Source: Methanobacteriota archaeon
GTDB taxonomy: Archaea; Halobacteriota; Methanomicrobia; Methanomicrobiales; Methanospirillaceae
Direction of reading: 5' to 3'
Assembly: GCA_009779205.1 (NCBI GenBank)
Contig: WRER01000009.1
Location: 1 to 11,619 of the forward strand
DNA: 11,619 nucleotides
The notes under the pieces are model-generated. The model saw only the letters and a list, made by a program, of their open reading frames with translations, made no database searches and was not told the DNA's origin. Shown one piece after another: positions 6,639 through 11,619 of this stretch. Positions within the stretch are counted from its first letter, which is position 1. Every line of letters begins with the position of its first letter. The translations under genes were made by a program, and so were the position numbers.

Positions 6639-7081
6639 TCCTCATCCTCCTCATCAGGTGTCTCTTCTTCTTCTGGTGTTTCAGTGAATTTGACATCCTT
6701 TTTGGATGCATCCTTATAATTCAAAATCCGAAGTCCACGCTTTTCTGCTTCTATCTGAATTTGTTCACGCTTCTTGTTGCCGACTGAGGCTGCAATACGG
6801 ATTGCATGAACTCCAGGATCAACATCAGCGAGATCTCCAATATTAAACACACGAACCTCAAAGAGGCCACAGGGATGCATGCCACGCACTGCAAGGGGGC
6901 TTCCATATCCTGAGTCCGGGTGTCTCCCTTTTGCTTTCTTATACCTTCGCTGTTTATTGTGAAGTCCGCGAGGACGTCTCCAAGAGTCAGCAAGTTTTGC
7001 CTTCTTGCCAACACCATCACGTTTAAAACGAACAGATTTGGATTTTCTGACACGAAGGAGTCGTTTTGTATCTTCTGCCAT
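6635..7081 (-). CDS. rpl32e: Large-subunit ribosomal protein eL32 with acidic C-terminal tail
   Basis: Archaeal/eukaryotic-specific 50S protein bound to 23S rRNA. The core signatures are FKRDGVGKKAKLADSWRRPR (about 19-38), RRYKKAKGRHPDSGYGSP and VRGMHPCGLFEVRVFN. The 148-residue protein ends in an Asp/Glu-rich tail (about 134-148, TETPEEEETPDEEDEE), unusual for an rRNA-binding protein. An in-frame GTG at 7090 exists, but GGAGTGA five bases before ATG 7081 overlaps that GTG, so 7081 is taken. The gap to uL6 is five bases, and the stop overlaps the eL19 start. The tail codons carry the Shine-Dalgarno of eL19. Confidence 0.95.
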   Translation of the reverse strand: MAEDTKRLLRVRKSKSVRFKRDGVGKKAKLADSWRRPRGLHNKQRRYKKAKGRHPDSGYGSPLAVRGMHPCGLFEVRVFNIGDLADVDPGVHAIRIAASVGNKKREQIQIEAEKRGLRILNYKDASKKDVKFTETPEEEETPDEEDEE

Positions 7082-7086
7082 GTATC

Positions 7087-7611
7087 TCACTCCTTATGTA
7101 CGATATAAATACCATCCTGAAAGACGCGTGGATCGCGGTTTCGAACTTTCGTTGCACGTTCGATGTTTGCAGCAGTTGCTCCAACCAGATCTTTGTTGAT
7201 TCCGGTAATGATCACCTGCTCACTGTTGATCTTAACATCAGTATTTTCAATGATTCGAGCGTATCTGGGGTGTTTTTCTCCAAGAAAGTTTCCAATTTCA
7301 AATCGGTCACCAATGACTTTCAGCTGAATGGGAAAGTGGCTGTACACAACTTTCATGGTATAGGTATACCCTTCTGTTGTGCCTTTGCACATATTTCTCA
7401 AGTGAGCTGCAAGAGTGCCAACCATTGAAGTGACTTTCTTACGAGTTGATTCTGTTTTAATCGTGACAATACCGTCATCGACTATGATATCAATACCTGG
7501 ATACCAGACATTGCGCTCAAGGGTCCCTTTCGGTCCTTTCACCGTGAGGATGAAATTTTCAAGAGAAACTTCCACGCCTTGGGGGATAGTAACCTTACTC
7601 TCACTAAACAT
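7087..7611 (-). CDS. rpl6p: Large-subunit ribosomal protein uL6
   Basis: 50S protein near the sarcin-ricin loop and factor-binding site. The 174 residues comprise two repeated beta/alpha domains: VSLENFILTVKGPKGTLERN at the start and the diagnostic C-terminal GATAANIERATKVRNRDPRV with FQDGIYIV. The ATG at 7611 is four bases after AGGTG in the short spacer behind uS8. The stop codon is embedded in the Shine-Dalgarno of eL32. Confidence 0.96.
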   Translation of the reverse strand: MFSESKVTIPQGVEVSLENFILTVKGPKGTLERNVWYPGIDIIVDDGIVTIKTESTRKKVTSMVGTLAAHLRNMCKGTTEGYTYTMKVVYSHFPIQLKVIGDRFEIGNFLGEKHPRYARIIENTDVKINSEQVIITGINKDLVGATAANIERATKVRNRDPRVFQDGIYIVHKE

Positions 7612-7628
7612 AATGCACCTTTGAAAAC

Positions 7629-8021
7629 TTAATACACGTACCCGAGAAGTTCTCCTCCAACACCATGTTCACGGGCTTGTCTGTGATTTAATACGCCTTT
7701 TGACGTTGAAATAATCAAGATGCCCATTGCCTTAGAAGGTAGGTACATTGTCTCCCAGTATTCCATCTCATCAGTCTGCACAGAGAACCGAGGTGAGATA
7801 ACACCACACTTGTTGATCTTTCCTGCAAGGTTGACGTTGAAACGCCCGCCACGACCGTCTTCAATATATTCGGAACTATATATATATTTAGACTCTTGCA
7901 TAATTCGCAGCATTTCGCCAATCAGCCTGCTTGCCGGCTGGATAGTGCACACAGTCTTGCCAGTATCTGAAGCATTTTTCAGTGTGCTCATCGCATCAGC
8001 AACAGTGTTTAATCTTGCCAT
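7629..8021 (-). CDS. rps8p: Small-subunit ribosomal protein uS8
   Basis: Primary 16S rRNA-binding protein of the 30S platform; in bacteria the homologue represses its own spc operon by binding mRNA. 130 residues, typical of archaea. [17 protein letters not shown] at the start and the C-terminal [20 protein letters not shown] are the family signatures. AAGGAGG overlaps the uS14 stop and lies nine bases before the ATG. I could not see an obvious 16S-like uS8 target structure in the mRNA, but that would need folding. Confidence 0.96.
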   Translation of the reverse strand: MARLNTVADAMSTLKNASDTGKTVCTIQPASRLIGEMLRIMQESKYIYSSEYIEDGRGGRFNVNLAGKINKCGVISPRFSVQTDEMEYWETMYLPSKAMGILIISTSKGVLNHRQAREHGVGGELLGYVY

Positions 8022-8036
8022 CTGCTAAGTGCCTCC

Positions 8037-8192
8037 TTAATTCAGTTTCTTAAATCCCATTTTTGGAGCCCACTCACGAAAGCACTGTCTGCAGAAGTAG
8101 ATATTGTATCTGCGAACAAGACCTTGCTTTCTTCCGCACAGACGACACGCGTTTGCACCACGTCCAAAATTCTTTGTTCTTATTTTTGCCAT
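8037..8192 (-). CDS. rps14P: Small-subunit ribosomal protein uS14, zinc-binding
   Basis: 30S head protein. I translated it by hand: 51 codons, beginning [20 protein letters not shown] and ending [11 protein letters not shown]. Four cysteines (residues 16, 19, 34 and 37) form CxxC-x14-CxxC, the zinc ribbon of the C+ type uS14 found in archaea. The ATG overlaps the uL5 stop (TAATG), and the GGAGGT Shine-Dalgarno is encoded by uL5's final Val-Glu-Val codons. The TAA is merged with the uS8 Shine-Dalgarno (TAAGGAGG). It lies exactly where uS14 is expected in the spc order, between uL5 and uS8. Confidence 0.96.
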   Translation of the reverse strand: MAKIRTKNFGRGANACRLCGRKQGLVRRYNIYFCRQCFREWAPKMGFKKLN

Positions 8193-8701
8193 TATACTAC
8201 CTCCACACCATATCTTGATGTGACAAACGAGATTGCATCTTCAGGAGTGATACGCTGCTTGCTAGGCAGTTTCTTCTGTTGAATTTTGCGGCGGCTAATG
8301 CGGTAGCCGTTACGCTTGAGCACAACAATAACATCAAATCCGAAGATACCAATTTTTGGATCGTAGCTTTGTCCTGGAAAATCAGTGTGTTCTTCAACAC
8401 CAAAGGAAAAATTCCCTTGTTTGTCGAAATGTCTTTGTGTAAGGCGTTTTTCAATGATTGCAAGGGTAGTCTCTAAAAATTTCTCTGCTGCATCGCTGCG
8501 AAGGGTGACTTTACATCCCATTGGAGCACCTTTTCGAAGACCGAAAGCAGGAATCGTTTGTTTTGCAAAGCTTCTGATTGGAGTGAGTCCCGTGATTTCC
8601 TGAAGAATATTCTCTCCACTGACGAGTTTTTCACCACTCTCACCAACGCTCATGTGCACAACAACTTTGTCCAGTGAAAGTTCCCTGTTTGGATTGCTCA
8701 T
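8192..8701 (-). CDS. rpl5p: Large-subunit ribosomal protein uL5
   Basis: 5S rRNA-binding protein of the 50S central protuberance that contacts P-site tRNA and the 30S head. The 169 residues are the archaeal length. [15 protein letters not shown], then [20 protein letters not shown] and [20 protein letters not shown], are the family signatures. The start forms an ATGA overlap with the eS4 stop, with GGGGGAT upstream in the last eS4 codons. Confidence 0.96.
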   Translation of the reverse strand: MSNPNRELSLDKVVVHMSVGESGEKLVSGENILQEITGLTPIRSFAKQTIPAFGLRKGAPMGCKVTLRSDAAEKFLETTLAIIEKRLTQRHFDKQGNFSFGVEEHTDFPGQSYDPKIGIFGFDVIVVLKRNGYRISRRKIQQKKLPSKQRITPEDAISFVTSRYGVEVV

Positions 8702-9423
8702 AGATCAATCCCCCAGTTTTCAACTGCCGACTGTTCACGACCGACCATGATAATGTACTGATCAATTGTCTCAAACTCAGTTCCAGTCTCGACGTCGGTT
8801 AGAATTACTCGATTTGGAACACTTCCAAAGACGGGAATAACCTCTTTTATCTTTCCAACAGAGCCGGAATGGCGTCCGTCAACAGCCATTGCAACATTGC
8901 CGACTGCGAATGGGAAATGATCAAGGATCTTTCCGAATTCCCCTTCTTTCAGAGAAACTTCGATTGAATCGCGGCTTTTATAGGTATTGTCTCCGATAAG
9001 GTTTGAACCGTCACGCAGGTTTAACTGCACTTTTCCACCCTTTAGAAGGGTTTTGTTCGTAATTTTTGCAAGACGGGACTGAGACGCCTCTTCTGTTATC
9101 TCAACACTTTTGTGTTTTCCGGAGCGATCTCGAACAATGCGGTAGTATTTATTGATCTTTGGCAATGCAATAATGTCAAAGATACCAATACCCATATCGA
9201 AGTGCCGACATGGGCGTCCATTTACGATCATGTCTCTCTGACGGAGAATCTGCTTTGCCTCTTTCTTTGTACGGGCAAATTTCATATGATCGCGTAACCA
9301 GACACCTGCAGGAAGTGCATTGGCGTTGTGAGGGCCGGGAGATGGTTTCGTAATAAATTTGTTGGTCTTTCTCGCAATACCCCATGATTTCGGGGCAACC
9401 ATTCGTTTCAGATGTTCTGACAC
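8698..9423 (-). CDS. rps4e: Small-subunit ribosomal protein eS4
   Basis: 30S protein of the archaeal/eukaryotic set. 241 residues with an N-terminal region (HLKRMVAPKSWGIARKTNKF), an S4-type RNA-binding domain (about 51-85, RTKKEAKQILRQRDMIVNGR) and a C-terminal KOW segment (VGNVAMAVDGRHSGSVGKIK). The start is a GTG at 9423: GTG TCA GAA CAT gives MSEHLKRM, matching the usual archaeal MS-HLKR start, and GGTGGT lies five bases upstream. The ATG seven codons further in would remove this conserved beginning. It follows uL24 by 13 bases. Confidence 0.95.
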   Translation of the reverse strand: MSEHLKRMVAPKSWGIARKTNKFITKPSPGPHNANALPAGVWLRDHMKFARTKKEAKQILRQRDMIVNGRPCRHFDMGIGIFDIIALPKINKYYRIVRDRSGKHKSVEITEEASQSRLAKITNKTLLKGGKVQLNLRDGSNLIGDNTYKSRDSIEVSLKEGEFGKILDHFPFAVGNVAMAVDGRHSGSVGKIKEVIPVFGSVPNRVILTDVETGTEFETIDQYIIMVGREQSAVENWGIDL

Positions 9424-9436
9424 CGTGTACCACCAC

Positions 9437-9799
9437 TCACTTACGCTTTAGTATATCTTCTCGAAGCTTGTCATCGAGATTTAATTTCACAATCATTACG
9501 TTTGAGGGATCAACTGGACGAGGGACTTCAGTTCCATCTGCCTTCTTGATGATTACTCCATCAACAACGATTTGAAGTTTTTTCATCATGACGGTGTTTA
9601 CGAGCCCTTCATGTCCAGCATGTGATCCACGCATTACTTTCACGGTATCTCCATGGATAACACGTGTACTGCGTTTTTGATACTTCTCCCGAAGATCTTT
9701 TGCGAGCGCTGCATGCATTAATGAACCGCGTTGGTGGTGTGGGGCATTGTATCGTGCTTTTCGCTGCTTTCGCGGCTGTTTACTTGCAATACGAACCAT
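9437..9799 (-). CDS. rpl24p: Large-subunit ribosomal protein uL24
   Basis: 50S assembly initiator protein near the exit tunnel. 120 residues, the archaeal length. The basic N-terminus (SKQPRKQRKARYNAPHHQRG) and a KOW motif (about 49-82, HGDTVKVMRGSHAGHEGLVN) are clear. AGGTGA overlaps the uL14 stop and lies close before the ATG at 9799. Confidence 0.96.
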   Translation of the reverse strand: MVRIASKQPRKQRKARYNAPHHQRGSLMHAALAKDLREKYQKRSTRVIHGDTVKVMRGSHAGHEGLVNTVMMKKLQIVVDGVIIKKADGTEVPRPVDPSNVMIVKLNLDDKLREDILKRK

Positions 9800-9806
9800 T
9801 ATTCAC

Positions 9807-10205
9807 CTACACAATTGTTGTTGCCATGGATCCGATACGAGGGTATCGGGTTGCAACTTCTCGTGCGACTGGACCTTTAATGTCAGTTCCACGAGGTTCA
9901 TTTCTGTCGTCTAAAATGACGACTGCATTATCTTCAAAAGAAACACGGATACCACTCGGGCGGCGGAATTCTTTGCGCTGACGAATGACGACAGCTCGCA
10001 GAAGTTTTCTGCGCATATCAGGAGTGCCTTTCTTTACACTCACTGTTGCAAGGTCTCCAAGTCCAAGTTTTGGTTGTCTGCGGCGGACACCATGATATCC
10101 AAAAACAGAGACGACCTGCACCAGTCTTGCACCGGTGTTATCTGCACAGATCATTCGTGTTCCGGTGTTTATAGAACGAGGGATCTTTGAGCCCAGGGCC
10201 TTCAT
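9807..10205 (-). CDS. rpl14p: Large-subunit ribosomal protein uL14
   Basis: 50S protein at the subunit interface. 132 residues; [20 protein letters not shown] and the signature [20 protein letters not shown] with [20 protein letters not shown] are highly conserved. The start overlaps the uS17 stop as ATGA. The GAGGTG Shine-Dalgarno lies in the last uS17 codons and can pair with CACC just before the ATG (see the separate entry). Confidence 0.97.
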   Translation of the reverse strand: MKALGSKIPRSINTGTRMICADNTGARLVQVVSVFGYHGVRRRQPKLGLGDLATVSVKKGTPDMRRKLLRAVVIRQRKEFRRPSGIRVSFEDNAVVILDDRNEPRGTDIKGPVAREVATRYPRIGSMATTIV

Positions 10206-10528
10206 GGTGCTTGCACCTCGACTACAACGAATTTCTTTGTCTTAGAGAGTGGACGGCACTCAGCAATTCGTACCATATCCCCTGTTCGTGCATTAAGACA
10301 GGGAGGATTATGAGCATGAATCGTTGAACTGCGTTTTTCATATCTCTTGTATTTTCGTACAAAATGCAGGTAATCGCGCCTTACAACAACGCTTCCTGTC
10401 ATTTTATCGCTCACGACTTTGCCAGTGATCACCTGGCCGCGCACAGGCAAAGTGCCGTGAAACGGGCATTTTACGTCCTCACACTCTTTTGTCGGAGTGG
10501 GGACGTTTAATCCAATATTTTTTGCCAT
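10202..10528 (-). CDS. rps17p: Small-subunit ribosomal protein uS17
   Basis: Primary 16S rRNA-binding OB-fold protein. 108 residues with an archaeal N-terminal extension ([20 protein letters not shown]) before the OB core ([20 protein letters not shown]) and the signature [20 protein letters not shown] with [12 protein letters not shown]. Five cysteine/histidine pairs of this kind are not a zinc site that I can name. The spacer to the RNase P gene is 18 bases and holds only a weak, distant Shine-Dalgarno-like AGGAT. Confidence 0.96.
   Translation of the reverse strand: MAKNIGLNVPTPTKECEDVKCPFHGTLPVRGQVITGKVVSDKMTGSVVVRRDYLHFVRKYKRYEKRSSTIHAHNPPCLNARTGDMVRIAECRPLSKTKKFVVVEVQAP
10206..10217 (-). 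promoter_or_regulatory. Mini-hairpin that could mask the uL14 Shine-Dalgarno
   Basis: On the minus strand GGTG-CAAG-CACC lies directly before the uL14 ATG. The left arm is part of the only good Shine-Dalgarno (GAGGTG), and the right arm ends at the base before the start codon. A four-pair stem with a tetraloop is marginal by itself. A ribosome finishing uS17, whose stop overlaps the start, would open it, which would favour coupled translation. Confidence 0.35.
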
Positions 10529-10546
10529 TATGAATCTTATCCTGAA

Positions 10547-10954
10547 TCAAACCCCGCATGAAATAATAATGCCACGGTGTGTAACAGTTGTTACGTGCTT
10601 TTTCATGTCAGAGGTGTCGAAATCTTTTAAGCCAATACAGGAAACTCCTACTTTGACTCCTCTCATGCCAATTCGACGGTGGGGTGCTGTACATATTGCA
10701 TCTCCATCCACATCAACCAATCCCCCATCAGGGAGAGTGAATCTGAAAACAGATCCTTTTTTTGCAACCATCTTGGGCCTCTCTTTTGGATGATGTTTGG
10801 AGAGTGCTCCATCATATGGTTGTATTACAAGCATCTGCTTCGTTTCATTGATGATACGTCCGAAAATAGAGGTGAGGAAGGGATTTGAACTTGCAAGTAC
10901 CAAGACCTCAAGTCCGATAAACTCGTGGTGAATGAAATTTTCAGCGGTAATCAT
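10547..10954 (-). CDS. rnp1: RNase P protein component 1 (Pop4/Rpp29 family) with C-terminal extension
   Basis: Protein subunit of archaeal RNase P, which matures tRNA 5' ends. The conserved Sm-like core is residues about 1-98: MITAENFIHHEFIGLEVLVL, SSNPFLTSIFGRIINETKQM and KKGSVFRFTLPDGGLVDVDG are close to the family. Beyond the core about 37 residues follow (99-135: GVKVGVSCIGLKDFDTSDMK, then KHVTTVTHRGIIISCGV) that I do not recognise. Many archaeal Rnp1 proteins end near the core. An in-frame ATG at 10960 sits one base after AAGGG, whereas ATG 10954 has AAGGG six bases away and gives the usual MIT(P/A)EN start, so 10954 is taken. The gene lies between uL29 and uS17 as in other euryarchaea. 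Confidence 0.92.
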   Translation of the reverse strand: MITAENFIHHEFIGLEVLVLASSNPFLTSIFGRIINETKQMLVIQPYDGALSKHHPKERPKMVAKKGSVFRFTLPDGGLVDVDGDAICTAPHRRIGMRGVKVGVSCIGLKDFDTSDMKKHVTTVTHRGIIISCGV

Positions 10955-10980
10955 GTTCATCCCTTCTTTGTTGGAGAATC

Positions 10981-11196
10981 TTATGCAGAGTCTATATTTT
11001 GTCTGCGCTTATTCTGCTCAGTCATCATTCGTGCAATGGTTCTTCTAACGAGACGGATACGTCCAGGGTTATCAGGAGCACCACCAGCACTGACCTTACC
11101 ACGTTGCTCAATGAGCTCATTTCTGAGCTTATCGATGTTTTCAACAAGTTCGGTATCAGACATCTGTGCGACTTCTTTTGCCCGGTAGATTGCCAT
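10981..11196 (-). CDS. rpl29p: Large-subunit ribosomal protein uL29
   Basis: Small helical hairpin protein at the 50S exit tunnel, where SRP and Sec factors dock. 71 residues; [20 protein letters not shown] and the second helix GAPDNPGRIRLVRRTIARMM fit the family. The ATG overlaps the uS3 TGA (TGATG), and GGAGGATGA upstream is encoded by the uS3 acidic tail. A 26-base spacer follows, with no eIF1/SUI1 gene. Confidence 0.96.
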   Translation of the reverse strand: MAIYRAKEVAQMSDTELVENIDKLRNELIEQRGKVSAGGAPDNPGRIRLVRRTIARMMTEQNKRRQNIDSA

Positions 11197-11619
11197 CAGA
11201 TCTCATCCTCCTCATGGAATGAAGCATCAAAATCCTCTTCTTCAGAGTTGTAGTCTGATTGTTCTTCCTGCAGGTCTTCAAGTTCAGTTATTACTTTTTC
11301 AGAATTTACCATGTCAATCTCAGATTTTGAGATTTTTTTGTCTGGTTCAACTGTAATCTCGAAGTGATCAGGAATCTGAGCTCCTGGTGGGATGATTTTG
11401 ACCTGAATACCAATAACACCCAATTTCTTGACTGCTACTGCATAGCCGTGGTCAACGATTGTGTTTACAGGATCTCCGGCATGTTTGACGTACCCTTCTG
11501 TAAACTTCTGAACACGGCCACGGGCTCCAGTGAGTTTTCCGGAGAGTACAACTTCACACCCAAGTGCTCCGGAGTCCATCACACGACGAAGTGTCGAAGT
11601 TCCAGCCTTTCGGAAGTAC
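11196..11619 (-). CDS. rps3p: Small-subunit ribosomal protein uS3, C-terminal part
   Basis: 30S head protein lining the mRNA entry channel. The frame is open to the right edge, so the gene starts outside the window. The first visible residues, [20 protein letters not shown], followed by [20 protein letters not shown], are the core of the uS3 C-terminal domain; the GTG at 11582 is therefore an internal valine, not a start. About 140 residues are visible, ending in a strongly acidic tail ([15 protein letters not shown]). The tail codons GAG GAG GAT GAG double as the Shine-Dalgarno of uL29. Confidence 0.95.
   Translation of the reverse strand, partial: YFRKAGTSTLRRVMDSGALGCEVVLSGKLTGARGRVQKFTEGYVKHAGDPVNTIVDHGYAVAVKKLGVIGIQVKIIPPGAQIPDHFEITVEPDKKISKSEIDMVNSEKVITELEDLQEEQSDYNSEEEDFDASFHEEDEI

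Noticed and set aside
7082-7090. GTG 7090 as the eL32 start
   Set aside because: This GTG forms part of the GGAGTGA Shine-Dalgarno for ATG 7081 and has no good Shine-Dalgarno of its own.
9176-9436. Minus-strand ORF overlapping the start of eS4
   Set aside because: It is in another frame of the well-conserved eS4 gene and shows no family resemblance.
10497-10793. Plus-strand ORF opposite rnp1
   Set aside because: No Shine-Dalgarno or recognisable domain; the minus-strand Rnp1 core is clear.
11580-11582. GTG as the start of the uS3 gene
   Set aside because: The frame continues upstream to the edge with conserved uS3 sequence ([12 protein letters not shown]), so this codon is an internal Val.

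Overview
This window looks like a chromosomal segment of a euryarchaeon, most likely a methanogen of the order Methanomicrobiales; a Methanospirillum-like genome is my best guess from the protein sequences and AT-leaning composition, and is inference. The case for Archaea is strong. The ribosomal proteins are archaeal types, including eS4, eL32, eL19 and an archaeal uL30. An RNase P protein (Rnp1/Pop4) sits inside the ribosomal cluster. The SecY, AdkA and Cmk are archaeal forms, and an EMC3/Oxa1-like DUF106 protein lies next to adkA.

From about 11619 down to 892, everything is on the minus strand and very tightly packed. In transcription order this is the end of the S10 block and the whole spc block: uS3 (cut by the right edge), uL29, Rnp1, uS17, uL14, uL24, eS4, uL5, uS14, uS8, uL6, eL32, eL19, uL18, uS5, uL30, uL15 and secY. 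adkA, the DUF106 insertase-like gene and cmk follow. Many junctions overlap by 1 to 4 bases (ATGA, TAATG, TGATG), and several have the Shine-Dalgarno sequence of the next gene inside the last codons of the previous one. uS14 (8037-8192) has only 51 codons and is easily missed. Several starts were moved inward from the longest possible ORF because a good Shine-Dalgarno points to an inner ATG: Rnp1, eL32, SecY, the DUF106 protein and Cmk.

The only sizeable gap inside this run is the 77 bases between secY and adkA. It holds a TATA-like element and a 9-bp inverted repeat followed by T-rich sequence. It may be a terminator/attenuator for the ribosomal part, an internal promoter with an operator for adkA-DUF106-cmk, or both.

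The left 544 bases carry the 3' part of a plus-strand multi-spanning membrane protein that resembles ABC-2-type permeases. It converges on cmk across a 347-base AT-rich region with no gene that I can support. That region holds a bulged hairpin, a 13-base direct repeat and several T tracts on both strands, as expected of facing terminators.

Functionally this is a translation and protein-export cluster: ribosome building blocks, tRNA 5' processing, the translocon channel, a putative membrane insertase and two nucleotide kinases. It is mostly a conserved, well-known region. I see no CRISPR, mobile element, defence system or new pathway here.
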